Positions 1 to 9,943 of a DNA stretch of 42,152 nt are shown in pieces. The translations under genes were made by a program, and so were the position numbers. Positions within the stretch are counted from its first letter, which is position 1; every line of letters begins with the position of its first letter. The notes below the pieces were generated by a model. The model made no database searches and was not told the DNA's origin. It saw only the letters and a program-made list of their open reading frames with translations. The DNA comes from Methylobacterium sp. J-070 (lineage in GTDB: Bacteria > Pseudomonadota > Alphaproteobacteria > Rhizobiales > Beijerinckiaceae), in the NCBI RefSeq assembly GCF_022829385.1, contig NZ_JAKSXX010000311.1, positions 1 to 42,152 on the forward strand. Direction: 5' to 3'.

Positions 1-925
1 ACTGAGACCGGTAGCTGCGCGCGAAATGGGCCGCGCTCGAGAAGCCGCAGGCCGTGGCGACCTCCCCGATCCTGAGCGGGCTCTGGCGCAGCAGGCGACG
101 GCCATGGGCGAGGCGGATGGCCCTGTACTGGGTCGAGAAGCTCAGCCCGAGCTTCTCGAGGAACAGCCGGTCGAGGTGACGCGGGCTGATCGAGACCAGT
201 CGCGCCATGGCCTGCCGGCCGAGCGGCGCCTCCACCGTCTTCTCCATCGTTTCGAGCACCGCCAGCAGGGCCGGATGTCGGATCCCGTACCGCTCCACCG
301 CGGAGGCCCGTTGCGGGTCGTCGGCGGCGCCGATTGCGGTGTGGAGGAACCAGTCGGAGACGCGGCGCGCGAAGGCTTCCCCCATGCGCTCGGCGATCAG
401 GGCGTGGGCCATCTCCAAGGGGGCGACGCCGCCGCCGCAGGTCAGGCGATCGCCGTCGGTGACGTAGCGCGCCCGGGTCAGACGCGCGTCCGGGAAGGTC
501 TCGACCGTGGCGCCGGCATATTCCCAGTGGAGCGTGAACGCGCGATCGGCCAGCAATCCCGCCGCGGCCATGAGGTAGGGACCGCCCGAGATGCCGCCGA
601 TGCAAACGCCGAGCCGGGCCATCCGCCGCAAGGTCGCGTGGATCTCCGGCCTGTCCCACCCGCTCGGCTCGCCGCCCGCGCAGACGAAGAGCGTGTGGAG
701 ATGGCCGCGCAGGCGCGGCAGCGCCTCGACGGGGACCTCCGTGCCCGATGAGGCGGCCACGCGGCCCGCTGCCTCGCCGAAATAGCGCAGCCGGTAGAGT
801 TGCCGCCCGGCGAGATCGTTGGCCGCGCGGAACGGCTCGCAGGCCGAGGCGAAGGACATCAGCGCGAAGCCGGGCACGAGGATGAAGCCGATCTCCTGCG
901 GCCAATCCCCGGTCTCTGCATACAT
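1..925 (-). CDS. GlxA-family transcriptional regulator (DJ-1/PfpI-like domain plus AraC HTH), partial
   Basis: The reverse strand is open from an ATG at 925 to the window edge, so the C-terminal end is missing. The first ~190 residues form a DJ-1/PfpI (class I glutamine amidotransferase-like) domain, with the segments IGFILVPGFALMSFASA and CIGGISGGPYLMAAAGLL. The second half is an AraC-type DNA-binding domain (ISPRHLDRLFLEKLGLS, then IGEVATACGFSSAAHFARSY). GGAGGG lies about 10 bases before the ATG. Regulators of this build include GbdR, SouR and CdhR, which sense glycine betaine, sarcosine and carnitine. The gene is divergent from the sarcosine-oxidase-like gene at 1129 across ~200 bases, so it probably controls that gene and the ABC transporter after it. 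The family call is firm; the ligand is inferred. Confidence 0.88.
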   Translation of the reverse strand, partial: MYAETGDWPQEIGFILVPGFALMSFASACEPFRAANDLAGRQLYRLRYFGEAAGRVAASSGTEVPVEALPRLRGHLHTLFVCAGGEPSGWDRPEIHATLRRMARLGVCIGGISGGPYLMAAAGLLADRAFTLHWEYAGATVETFPDARLTRARYVTDGDRLTCGGGVAPLEMAHALIAERMGEAFARRVSDWFLHTAIGAADDPQRASAVERYGIRHPALLAVLETMEKTVEAPLGRQAMARLVSISPRHLDRLFLEKLGLSFSTQYRAIRLAHGRRLLRQSPLRIGEVATACGFSSAAHFARSYRSQ

Positions 926-1128
926 TCCGCCCGCGCCCTCCGCTGTCCGATGGCTCAATCGTGCAAGAAACCGTCCGTATCGGTCAAACGCGACGCCGGA
1001 CATGCATCATTCTGTGTGCCGTCCACCCGTGCCGCGCGAGACCGCCTCCGGATGCCCCGACCTGTCGATCTGTCCCCGTCCGGCGATGCGGCGGCCCCAG
1101 GCCCCGGCGCCGGGCCGGAGCGTCGGCG

Positions 1129-2292
1129 ATGAGCCGCCGGTTCGATGTCGCCGTCCTGGGACTCGGCGCGATGGGCAGCGCCGCGCTCTACCAGGTGGCG
1201 AAGCGGGGCGCCGCGGTGGTCGGGCTCGACCGCTTCGCGCCGCCCCACGCGCTCGGGTCCAGCCACGGCGAGACGCGGATCACCCGTCAGGCGGTCGGTG
1301 AGGGCGCCGACTACGTCCCCTTCGTCACCGCCTCGCACCGCATCTGGCGCGAGCTGGAGGCCGAGACGGGCAAGACCCTGCTGAACGCCTGCGGGGCCCT
1401 CGTCATGGCGCCGGGCCACGGCGTCTCCTCGCATCACGGCAAGCCCGACTTCGTCGGACGCTCCATCAGCGCCGCGGAGGGCGCCGGCATCGCCCACGAG
1501 GTGCTCGACGGTGCGGAAGTGTCCCGCCGGTTCCCGCAGTTCCTGAACCTCGCGGGTGACGAGAAGGCCTATTACGAGCCGGGCGGCGGCTACGTGTTTC
1601 CGGAGCGCTGTCTCGCGGCGCAGCTCGGCCGCGCGGGCGCCGCGGGTGCCGAGATCCGCACCAATTGCGAGGTGGTCGGGCTGCGGCAGGACGGGAGCGG
1701 CGTTCGCATCGACACGGCGGAGGGGACCATCCTGGCCGACCGCGCCGTGGTGGCCGCCGGCGCCTGGACGGCGCCGCTGCTCGGGAGCCCGTTCGACCGG
1801 CTGCTGACCATCCGCCGTCAGCTCCTGCACTGGTACGCGCTGGCGGATGAGGCCGCCTACGGACCGCATTCGCCGGTCTTCATCTGGATGTACGGGACGA
1901 GCGACACGGAATACTTCTACGGCTTCCCACCGCTCGACGGCTCCATCAAGGTCGCGACGGAGCAGTACAGCACCACCACCACCGCCGACGGGGTGGAGCG
2001 TCGCGTCGATCCGTCCGAATCCGTCGACATGTACAGGCTGCGCGTCGCGAACCGGCTGGCCGGCGCGACCCCGGAGGTCGTCCGGGCCGCGGCCTGCGTC
2101 TACACGGTGACGCCCGACCGCGGCTTCATCATCGACCGGCATCCCGCGATGAGCCGGGTCCTGGTGGTCTCCGCCTGTTCGGGGCACGGCTTCAAGCACT
2201 CGGCCGGCATCGGCGAGGCCGTTGCGGCGGACCTGGCCGGGACCGGCGGCACGGTCGATCTCAGGCCCTTCGCACTGGCACGTTTCAGTTGA
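1129..2292 (+). CDS. solA: Monomeric sarcosine oxidase / N-methyl-L-tryptophan oxidase (SolA/MSOX family)
   Basis: A 387-residue FAD-dependent amine oxidase, the usual length for monomeric sarcosine oxidase and SolA. An N-terminal dinucleotide fold is visible as VLGLGAMGSA (residues ~9-18). Cys323 in ACVYTVTPD sits where MSOX/SolA attach FAD covalently, and the family C-terminal block CSGHGFKHSAGIGEA follows. The expected reaction is oxidative demethylation of an N-methyl amino acid to amino acid, formaldehyde and H2O2, in the cytoplasm. The frame is open further upstream, but ATG 1129 is chosen because the dinucleotide fold begins there and GGAG precedes it. It is divergent from a GlxA-type regulator and followed by an amino-acid ABC transporter, which probably supplies the substrate. 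Whether that is sarcosine, N-methyltryptophan or another secondary amine cannot be read from sequence. Confidence 0.85.
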   Translation: MSRRFDVAVLGLGAMGSAALYQVAKRGAAVVGLDRFAPPHALGSSHGETRITRQAVGEGADYVPFVTASHRIWRELEAETGKTLLNACGALVMAPGHGVSSHHGKPDFVGRSISAAEGAGIAHEVLDGAEVSRRFPQFLNLAGDEKAYYEPGGGYVFPERCLAAQLGRAGAAGAEIRTNCEVVGLRQDGSGVRIDTAEGTILADRAVVAAGAWTAPLLGSPFDRLLTIRRQLLHWYALADEAAYGPHSPVFIWMYGTSDTEYFYGFPPLDGSIKVATEQYSTTTTADGVERRVDPSESVDMYRLRVANRLAGATPEVVRAAACVYTVTPDRGFIIDRHPAMSRVLVVSACSGHGFKHSAGIGEAVAADLAGTGGTVDLRPFALARFS

Positions 2293-2363
2293 TGTGTTGG
2301 CCGATGGCTCGTGGATTGCTTGAAACCATGTCAAGATCGGCCGACCCGAGCAGGAAAGATCCG

Positions 2364-3206
2364 ATGCAACTCACGATCCGCACCCTTCTGACCACCGGTG
2401 CGATGATGGCGCTCGCGGCGTTCTCGTCCGTCACGCTGCCCGGCCGGGCCACGGCCGCCGACGGCGTCGACGCGATCAAGAAGCGCGGGACGCTGATCGT
2501 CGGCGTGAAGGCGGACTACAAGCCGTTCGGCTTCCGCGACCCGAGCGGGACGATCATCGGCCTCGAGCCCGATCTCGCCGCCGACCTCGCCAAGAGGTTG
2601 GGCGTGAAGCTCGAACTCGTGCCGGTCGTCTCGGCCAACCGGATCGAGTTCCTGCAGCAGGGCAAGGTCGATCTGCTGATCGCCACCCTCTCGGACAAGC
2701 CCGAGCGCCGCCGCGTCGTCCAGGCGATCGACCCGAACTACTATTCCGACTTCGTGAACGTCCTGCTCCCCAAGAATTCGGGCATCACCGACTGGGCGCA
2801 ACTGAAGGGCAAGCCGCTCTGCGCCACCTCGGGGGCCTGGTACAACAAGGACGTCGCGCGGACCTACGGGGCGGAGATCGTCGCCTTCGACGGATCCGAG
2901 AAGCCGCTCTTCGCGCTCAAGCAGGGCAACTGCATCGGCTACGTCTACGACCAGAGCATGCTGCAGGGTAAGCTGCTCGACGACGACTGGAAGACCGATT
3001 ACGCGCTGCCGCTCAAGGGCATCCTCGATGCCCCGTGGATGATGGCGGTGGCGCAGGGCAACACCACGCTCCAGACCGCCGTCGCGGACGCCACCAAGGA
3101 CTGGATGAAGACCGGCTTCATCGTCGACGAGGAGAAGAAGTGGGGCATCGAGCCGACCGCTTACTCGAAGGCGATGTACGAGAAGTACAAGAACGCGACC
3201 AACTGA
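2364..3206 (+). CDS. Polar amino-acid ABC transporter, periplasmic substrate-binding protein
   Basis: A 280-residue SBP_bac_3-type binding protein. A signal peptide (MQLTIRTLLTTGAMMALAAF, then a small-residue cleavage region near ATAADG) is followed by the family opening KRGTLIVGVKADYKPFGFRD and the domain segment GLEPDLAADLAKRLGVKLE. ATG 2364 is preferred over upstream in-frame starts because it begins the signal peptide and AGGAAAG precedes it. It would capture an amino acid or related amine in the periplasm for the two permeases and ATPase that follow on the same strand. Its place directly behind the sarcosine-oxidase-like gene suggests an N-methylated amino acid as ligand, but this is inference from context. 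Confidence 0.88.
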   Translation: MQLTIRTLLTTGAMMALAAFSSVTLPGRATAADGVDAIKKRGTLIVGVKADYKPFGFRDPSGTIIGLEPDLAADLAKRLGVKLELVPVVSANRIEFLQQGKVDLLIATLSDKPERRRVVQAIDPNYYSDFVNVLLPKNSGITDWAQLKGKPLCATSGAWYNKDVARTYGAEIVAFDGSEKPLFALKQGNCIGYVYDQSMLQGKLLDDDWKTDYALPLKGILDAPWMMAVAQGNTTLQTAVADATKDWMKTGFIVDEEKKWGIEPTAYSKAMYEKYKNATN

Positions 3207-3243
3207 TGCGGTCCTGCAGAACGGCTCCGGGCGTTCGCCCGCG

Positions 3244-3993
3244 ATGATCGCCACGATTCAGGCGTGGTTCCAGCAGCTCTACGAGACCGCGGGCTTCAAC
3301 TTCACGGTCTTCTACGATCCCTACGACTGGGACCGGTACGTGGCCGGCCTGCGGATGACGCTGCTGCTCGGGATCAGCACGATCCTGGCCAGCCTCGTCA
3401 TCGGTGCCGTCGGCGCGCTCCTGCAGAGCGGGCCGTCGCGCTTCCTGCGGGCGCTGGTCAACGGCTTCGTGGTCGTGTTCCGCAACACGCCGCCGCTCGT
3501 GCAGATCTTCTTCTTCTATTTCGGGCTCGGGACGCTGCTCCCGGACATCCGCTCGGCGGACGGCCTGCGCGCGCCGATCCTCAACAACGTCCAGTGGGCG
3601 ATCATCTCGCTGTCGCTGTTCGCGGGGGCGTTCAACGTCGAGATCTTCCGCTCCGGCATCGAGGCCGTGCCCCGGACCACGATCGAGGCCGCCGAGGCCC
3701 TGGGCTACACCCGCTTCAAGGCCTACCGGCACGTCGTCCTGCCGCTGGCGCTGCGCGTCTGCCTGCCGGCCTTGAACAACAACCTCATCAACCTCCTGAA
3801 GACCACGACGCTGGCCTACGCCATCGCGGTCCCGGAGACCCTGTACGCGGTCAAGCAGATCTGGTCCGAGTCGCAGAACGTCCTCGAGATGATGCTCGTG
3901 CTGCTGGCGACCTACGCGGTCCTCGTCGGCGTGCTCGTCTGGATCATGCACCGCTGGGAGCGCGCCCTGCGCATTCCGGGATACGGCCGATGA
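3244..3993 (+). CDS. Amino-acid ABC transporter permease (HisM/GlnP type), first subunit
   Basis: A 249-residue inner-membrane permease. Hydrophobic helices start at about residue 35 (GLRMTLLLGISTILASLVIG). The ABC-permease EAA loop that contacts the ATPase is clear: EAAEALGYTRFKAYRHVVLP. The segment VFRNTPPLVQIFFFYFGLG is typical of polar amino-acid permeases. It lies 37 bases after the binding-protein gene and overlaps the next permease by four bases (ATGA), so the genes are probably one operon with translational coupling. It should pair with the second permease as a heterodimer in the membrane. Confidence 0.9.
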   Translation: MIATIQAWFQQLYETAGFNFTVFYDPYDWDRYVAGLRMTLLLGISTILASLVIGAVGALLQSGPSRFLRALVNGFVVVFRNTPPLVQIFFFYFGLGTLLPDIRSADGLRAPILNNVQWAIISLSLFAGAFNVEIFRSGIEAVPRTTIEAAEALGYTRFKAYRHVVLPLALRVCLPALNNNLINLLKTTTLAYAIAVPETLYAVKQIWSESQNVLEMMLVLLATYAVLVGVLVWIMHRWERALRIPGYGR

Positions 3994-4865
3994 GCGCCCC
4001 GGATCCGCACGGCCGGGATGCGCGCGGCCCGGGCGAAGCGCGCCCGGGGGCTCTGCCGGTCCTGCTGCCCTTCGCGCTTCGCAAGGACCGCCCGGCGGCG
4101 CGCCTGCGCCCGGCCCACCTCTGGCTGCTCACAGGGCTCGCCCTCGTCGCCGTCCCGGCCTGGGCGCAGGGCGGGGCCGCCGCGCTGTCCCCGCTTGCGG
4201 TCGTGATCAAGTGGGCGCCCCTCCTGCTCACGGGCTTCGCCTTCAATGTCGCGATCTCGCTGATGGCGATGGCGATCGGGACGGTGGCCGGCATCGGGCT
4301 CGGGCTGGCCATGCTGGCGGAGGGGCGGATCCTGCCCCGCCTCGCGTGGTGCGCCACGCAGGTCTTCCGCAACGTGCCCTGGCTGGTGCTGCTGTTCTTC
4401 GTGATGTTCCTGGTGCCGTTCCAGGTCACGGTGTTCGGCATCCGCGTGCCGCTGCCCGACTGGGTGAAGGCGACCTTCGGCTTCAGCCTGCCGGTCATGG
4501 CCAACGTCGCCGAGATCGTCCGCGGCGCGGTGCGCTCGGTGCCGAACACCCAGTGGGAGGCCGCCGAGTCCCTGGCCTTCACCCGGCGGCAGACGCTGTG
4601 GCGGATCATCCTGCCCCAGTGCGCGAAGCGGATGCTGCCGCCCTGGATGAACGTCTACGCGCTCATCGCGATGGCGACCGTCCAGGCCTCCATCGTCGGC
4701 GTCACCGAGATGCTGACGCTGACCGCGCAGGTGCACGCCGCCGAGGGCGGCCGCCCCGAGCTGTTCGCCCCGCTCTACGGCTTCGCGCTGCTGTGCTTCT
4801 TCCTCTACTGCTACCCCATCGACCGGTTCACCGCCGCCCTGGAACGCCGCTTCGAGACCCGCTGA
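3990..4865 (+). CDS. Amino-acid ABC transporter permease, second subunit
   Basis: A 291-residue permease starting at the ATG that overlaps the previous stop. The first ~45 residues are polar, rich in Arg, Pro and Ala, and are an extension not usual for this family (members are commonly ~220-250 residues). Membrane segments follow (HLWLLTGLALVAVPAWA, then LLLTGFAFNVAISLMAMAIG). The EAA loop EAAESLAFTRRQTLWRIILP marks the ATPase contact, and VFRNVPWLVLLFFVMFLVP is the usual amino-acid permease helix. Function: heteromeric membrane pore with the upstream permease. The ATPase gene begins four bases after its stop. Confidence 0.88.
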   Translation: MSAPDPHGRDARGPGEARPGALPVLLPFALRKDRPAARLRPAHLWLLTGLALVAVPAWAQGGAAALSPLAVVIKWAPLLLTGFAFNVAISLMAMAIGTVAGIGLGLAMLAEGRILPRLAWCATQVFRNVPWLVLLFFVMFLVPFQVTVFGIRVPLPDWVKATFGFSLPVMANVAEIVRGAVRSVPNTQWEAAESLAFTRRQTLWRIILPQCAKRMLPPWMNVYALIAMATVQASIVGVTEMLTLTAQVHAAEGGRPELFAPLYGFALLCFFLYCYPIDRFTAALERRFETR

Positions 4866-4869
4866 GACC

Positions 4870-5649
<780 letters not shown>

Positions 5650-5931
5650 CTCTCCTTTCGCACAACCTCCCCACGCAGCAGGATCGTCCCTGCGCCGAGG
5701 AAGCCGATACCGGAGACGACGTGAGCGGCGATGCGGGAGGGGTCGAGGACGACGTTCTCGGCGCCGAGCACGTCGCTGAAGCCGAATGCCGAAGCGATGA
5801 CGATCAGGCAGGCGCCGACGCCCACCAGCCTGTGGGTCCGCAGGCCGGCCGGCCAGAGCAGGCGCGCGCGCAAGACACCGATCGAGCCGCCGGGGATTGC
5901 GGCCAGGACGAGACGCGTGACGATCTCAGGA

Positions 5932-7371
5932 TCACCGATCACTCTGTGTCGGCGATGGGTTGATCGCCTCAGTCCTCACCCGTGTGGCGGCCAGTGTCGC
6001 GGCGCGCCCCGCGGCTGCGTAGAGGTTGAGGCGCGCGTACACACCAAAGCTTGAGCCGTTGTCCAGGAAGCCGCCGCCGGGTCCCTGGGTCTCGGTCAGG
6101 ATCGCGTTCGCTTCGGCAAGTGTGATCGCGGGGAAGGCCGCGGTCAGGAGATGGCCGGCCTCCGGCGCGAGGGTGCCGACATCCTCCTTCAGGTCGGCGG
6201 TGCTCCGGTGCACGACCGGCAGACCGTAGGTCTGGGTCGCGCTGTAGAGGGCCTCGTTGGCTGCAGGGTCCTTGAAGCGCCCGCTGTCGGCTGCGGCGCA
6301 GGTCGCGATGGTGTCGCCGCAGGCGCCACTCAGATACGCGTGGAGATCGGCCCGCGCCGCCTTCAGGGCTGCGGTATAATCGGTGATGACGATGTCCTTG
6401 CCCGATCCATGGCTCATCTCGTTGAGGACGGCGGGGTTCTTGCGGGTCTGCCCGACATAGGCCGGATCGTTGGCGAGCAGATGGGCGACGGCGTGCAGGG
6501 CAGTCGCCCGCCCCCCGAGCACGTCCATCGCGTAGTGCGCCCCGACGACGATGCGGTCGTTGCCGTATTCGGCGGCTCGGGCGATCATCTGCTGATAGCG
6601 TTCGGGCACCAGGATCGCGAGGACCACCGCCTCGGTGTAGCCATAGGTGGTGTGGCCGCTCGGGTACGAGGGACTGTCGAACAGGTTCTGGTTGGGTCCG
6701 CGCAGCCAATCCAGGCTGTGCGAGGGACGGCCGAAATAATCCTCGCTGCGGAAGGCGATCAGGCGCGGCTCGGTCTGGAACGGACGGGAATTGCCATAGG
6801 CGTCGGCTCCCCGGCTGCCAGCCGGACGCCCATAGGTCTTACCGAACACATCGATGACGCCGCCGTGGGCGGACAGGATTGCAGCCGCAGCCTCCGACAC
6901 CGGCGTTTTGCCGTTCGTTGTCGCGTTAGCGAAGAAATATTTGCCCGCGTTCGAGTCGGATTTGGCGATGTTGTTCGTATATCCGATAAAGTCGGCGACC
7001 GATTGCGCCACGCTCGTAAATGTCTGAAAATCCTTGTACTGGGCCCGCTCCTGATATGCGGCCCCGAGTTTCGATCCGAGGCCATCGGCGAGTTGGGTGG
7101 CGTTGCCGTCGGTGATGAAACTGTCGCGCAGCGCAAATTTCTGCTGCTCCGGGAACGACATGAGGAGTGGCTGAGCGAGAGCGCCGCTCTGAATGTCGCC
7201 GGTGATCTTCAGGTTCGCGTCCAGCGCCGCCTTGCCTTCGGGCGAGTTGGGTAACGCGGCAACCGGCGCGAGCCCGGTCAGCGCGGCGATGTTGGGCGGA
7301 GATTGCGCCTGCGCGCATGGCGGGACAAGCGTCAGGACGACGATGAGGACGTGTTCGGCAAGTCTGCTCAT
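5932..7371 (-). CDS. Secreted PAP2-family (class A-like) acid phosphatase
   Basis: A 479-residue protein with a signal peptide (MSRLAEHVLIVVLTLVPPCAQAQ), hence periplasmic or secreted. The PAP2 phosphatase signature is visible in parts: RPF at ~196-198 preceded by a basic stretch, PSGHT at ~237-241, and R273 to H279 and D283 in NDRIVVGAHYAMDVLGGR, which supply the catalytic histidine and phosphate-binding arginine. These enzymes hydrolyse phosphomonoesters or lipid phosphates. The ~170-residue N-terminal portion and ~180-residue tail make it longer than classic class A acid phosphatases (~250). It is followed by the mgtC remnant. The first ATG is used; upstream bases show no better start. Confidence 0.8.
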   Translation of the reverse strand: MSRLAEHVLIVVLTLVPPCAQAQSPPNIAALTGLAPVAALPNSPEGKAALDANLKITGDIQSGALAQPLLMSFPEQQKFALRDSFITDGNATQLADGLGSKLGAAYQERAQYKDFQTFTSVAQSVADFIGYTNNIAKSDSNAGKYFFANATTNGKTPVSEAAAAILSAHGGVIDVFGKTYGRPAGSRGADAYGNSRPFQTEPRLIAFRSEDYFGRPSHSLDWLRGPNQNLFDSPSYPSGHTTYGYTEAVVLAILVPERYQQMIARAAEYGNDRIVVGAHYAMDVLGGRATALHAVAHLLANDPAYVGQTRKNPAVLNEMSHGSGKDIVITDYTAALKAARADLHAYLSGACGDTIATCAAADSGRFKDPAANEALYSATQTYGLPVVHRSTADLKEDVGTLAPEAGHLLTAAFPAITLAEANAILTETQGPGGGFLDNGSSFGVYARLNLYAAAGRAATLAATRVRTEAINPSPTQSDR

Positions 7372-7452
7372 GGGATGAGCATAGCGCTCTTGGATCTGCG
7401 GCGGATAGGGGTGCGTGCGCGCCGTCCGCGAACCCTCCAGAGAGATCGGCCT

Positions 7453-8280
7453 TCACCAAGCCAGACATGCCGCGCCCATGGCAATGGCGAGGCAGGAGGT
7501 GATCCGACGTGCGCTCAGCCGCTCCTTGAGGAACACGCGCCCGATGATGGCGGCGTAGACCACGCTGGTCTCGCGCAGCGCCGACACCACGCCCATCGCG
7601 CCGTCCTGCATGGCCCAGATGACGATACCATAGGCGAGGAGCGAGACGAGGCCGCCGGTCAGCGCCATCACCGTCTGCGCCCTGGTGTAGGCCGGTGGTC
7701 GTCCACGCATCGCGTAGAATATCGGGGGCATGGTGATGCTCCACAGCAGGAACATGCTGTTCGTGTAGGCGACGCTGCTCCCGGACAACCGTACGCCGAT
7801 CCCGTCAACGACCGTGTAGGCCCCGATCAACACGCCCGTGGTGAGGGCGGTGGGCAGGAAGTCGGCCGTGAGTCCTTTGCCCTGGAAGGCCAGGGAGATG
7901 ATGCCCAGTGAGACCAGCAGGATACCGAGGGCGGAGACGATGTTGATGGCTTCGTGAGCGAAGATCATCGCGCCCAGGGCGACCAGAACGGGCGAGGACC
8001 CGCGTGAGATGGGATATGTCTGGCCGAGATCGCCGACACGATAGGTCCGCACGAGGGACAGGTTGTAGCCGGTGTGGATGACGGCCGAGGCGATCACGTA
8101 GGGCCAGCTCGCCGCATTGGGCCACGGTACGAACATCGCCGCGGTTGCGGTGACGCAAGTGACCGCGACCATCATCAGCGTCATGGACCAGAGCCGGTCG
8201 CCGCCGCCGCGGAGCACCGCGTTCCAACCGGCATGCAGGATCGCGGCGCACATCACGCAAGCGAGGACGAACGGACTCAT
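7453..8280 (-). CDS. DMT-superfamily (EamA-type) inner-membrane transporter
   Basis: A 275-residue, almost wholly hydrophobic protein with about ten membrane segments in two EamA-like halves. Examples are MSPFVLACVMCAAILHAGWN at the start, PISRGSSPVLVALGAMIFAHE in the first half, and VSALRETSVVYAAIIGRVFL followed by KERLSARR near the end. The conserved pattern of an R/E pair before a helix and KE at the penultimate loop is typical of drug/metabolite exporters. GAGGCGCC precedes the ATG by a few bases. The substrate cannot be predicted. It is on the same strand as the PAP2 phosphatase 80 bases downstream. Confidence 0.85.
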   Translation of the reverse strand: MSPFVLACVMCAAILHAGWNAVLRGGGDRLWSMTLMMVAVTCVTATAAMFVPWPNAASWPYVIASAVIHTGYNLSLVRTYRVGDLGQTYPISRGSSPVLVALGAMIFAHEAINIVSALGILLVSLGIISLAFQGKGLTADFLPTALTTGVLIGAYTVVDGIGVRLSGSSVAYTNSMFLLWSITMPPIFYAMRGRPPAYTRAQTVMALTGGLVSLLAYGIVIWAMQDGAMGVVSALRETSVVYAAIIGRVFLKERLSARRITSCLAIAMGAACLAW

Positions 8281-8881
8281 GGAGGCGCCTCAGGTGTGTC
8301 GGTGCGGCGCCGGCTGGTGGTGATCAGCGGGGTCGAGGCTGCCGAACGGCCGCTCTCTCGGCGCGATGCGGTGATCGGGCGAGCATGATCGAAACGACGG
8401 CCAGCGCGGTCACGGCGGCTGCCGCTGAAGCCCGTATCGGTCGGGCCGCGTCACCCAGCCGGCCGGAGAGCGGAGGGCTCGCGCGCGCGCTGCCGCCGAG
8501 GGTGCAGGTGCAGGCCGTGGTTGGTGCCGGTCGCCACCGGCGTCCGCGATGCGTCCCGGGACGGCGCAACAGCGCCTGACGCCGTAAGCTGTGGTGGGAG
8601 CGTCATCCGGCTTCCTGCATCGTTCGCGCACAGGATGCCGTCCCCTGGCGAGCCCGGCAAACGACTTATGCTGACGCTCGTGTGAGGAAATCTGACACAT
8701 CGTGCCGATCACGCATCGACGAGTGATGCGTCCGGAAAGCCGTGAGCAGAAACGTCCCAGCCTCCTGAAGCGGCCTTTCATCACTCGGACCGCAGGTCTC
8801 AGGGCAGGCGAACGCAATGCACGCGGATCCTCGGCCGCTATCGGGATGTGCCACGCTTCGAGACGCCGCTTCGGCCGGCCC
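8281..8881. other. Intergenic region, ~600 bp, no convincing gene
   Basis: This separates the DMT transporter from the end of the ugp operon. Several short frames exist but none has a ribosome binding site and a family-like sequence together. The minus-strand frame around 8324-8480 reads PPLSGRLGDAARP followed by a hydrophobic helix (AVTALAVVSIMLA). This vaguely resembles the last helices of a major-facilitator transporter and may be a decayed remnant, but I give it low weight. No tRNA, repeat array or clear terminator was seen. Confidence 0.4.
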
Positions 8882-9943
8882 TCAGGCCTTGATCCGCAGC
8901 CCGGTCGCCTGATCGAAGATGTGGAGATGCGCGGCAGGGAACGCGACCTGGATGGTGTCGCTCACGGCAGCGCCATTCGCGGTCTTGAGGGTCAGTGAGG
9001 CGTCACCCGGACGTCCCGCATGCACCAGCATCTCGGACCCGAGGTGCTCCACGACCTCGACCGGCCATGTCATGCCCGATGCGTCGGGTCTGACATGTTC
9101 CGGCCGGATGCCCAGAATCACCGGGTGACCGTCGGGCCGGTCAAACCGCCGGAGTCCGAGGTCGATGTCGGTGTCCGCCACGCGCACCATCGTCCCGTTG
9201 CGGCCGAGGATACCGGGCAGCAGGTTCATCGCCGGCGAGCCGATGAAGCCCGCCACGTAGGTATCGGCGGGGCGCTCGAACACCTCCGTCGGCGTCGCCA
9301 GTTGCACCGGCACGCCCTGGTGCATCACGAGCAGTCGGTCGCCCAGCGTCATCGCCTCGACCTGATCGTGCGTGACGTAGAGGCTCGTCACCTTCAGCCG
9401 CCGCTGGAGGCGGCGGATCTCGCCGCGCATCTGCACCCGGAGCTTGGCGTCGAGGTTGGACAGGGGCTCGTCGAACAGGAACAGCTTCGGGTCGCGGACG
9501 ATGGCGCGCCCCATGGCGACCCGCTGGCGCTGGCCGCCGGACAGCTGGCGCGGCTTGCGCTCGAGGAGCGCCTCCAGGCCCAGGAGGGCCGAGGCCGCAT
9601 CGACCTTTGCCCGGATCTCGGATCGCGGAAGGCCGCGGATCTTCAGCCCGTAGGCCATATTCTCGAACACGCTCATGTGCGGGTACAGGGCGTAGTTCTG
9701 GAAAACCATGGCGACGTCGCGCGCCGACGGGTCGAGATCCGTGACGTCGCGTCCGTCGATCAGGACCCGCCCGGAGGTGGGCGTCTCGAGGCCCGCCACG
9801 ATGCGCAGCAGAGTGGATTTCCCGCAGCCCGACGCACCGACGATCACCAGCATCTCGCCGTCCGCCAGGGCGAGGTCGACGCCCTTCAGGATCTCGGTGC
9901 TCCCGAAACTCTTGCGCAGGCCGTCGAGCCTCAGGCCCGCCAT
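8882..9943 (-). CDS. ugpC: sn-Glycerol-3-phosphate ABC transporter ATP-binding protein UgpC
   Basis: A 353-residue CUT1-type ATPase. Walker A GASGCGKST is at ~36-44, the signature LSGGQRQR lies in the middle, Walker B is LFLFDEPLSNLDAKLR, and the H-loop is YVTHDQVEAMTLGDRLLVM. A C-terminal regulatory (TOBE/OB-fold) domain of ~110 residues contains ILGIRPEHV, as in UgpC and MalK. The ATG at 9943 overlaps the ugpE stop (ATGA). The frame is open further upstream, but that extension is antisense-like and lies inside ugpE. It is the last gene of the ugpBAEC operon and energises uptake of glycerol-3-phosphate or its diesters. Confidence 0.9.
   Translation of the reverse strand: MAGLRLDGLRKSFGSTEILKGVDLALADGEMLVIVGASGCGKSTLLRIVAGLETPTSGRVLIDGRDVTDLDPSARDVAMVFQNYALYPHMSVFENMAYGLKIRGLPRSEIRAKVDAASALLGLEALLERKPRQLSGGQRQRVAMGRAIVRDPKLFLFDEPLSNLDAKLRVQMRGEIRRLQRRLKVTSLYVTHDQVEAMTLGDRLLVMHQGVPVQLATPTEVFERPADTYVAGFIGSPAMNLLPGILGRNGTMVRVADTDIDLGLRRFDRPDGHPVILGIRPEHVRPDASGMTWPVEVVEHLGSEMLVHAGRPGDASLTLKTANGAAVSDTIQVAFPAAHLHIFDQATGLRIKA

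Noticed and set aside
26..1301. Long plus-strand open frames at the left edge
   Set aside because: They are antisense shadows of the GlxA-type regulator and out-of-frame reads of solA; no family sequence and no ribosome site.
8324..8569. Possible major-facilitator C-terminal remnant on the minus strand
   Set aside because: Only a short PPLSGRLGD-like stretch and one hydrophobic helix; too little to support a pseudogene call.
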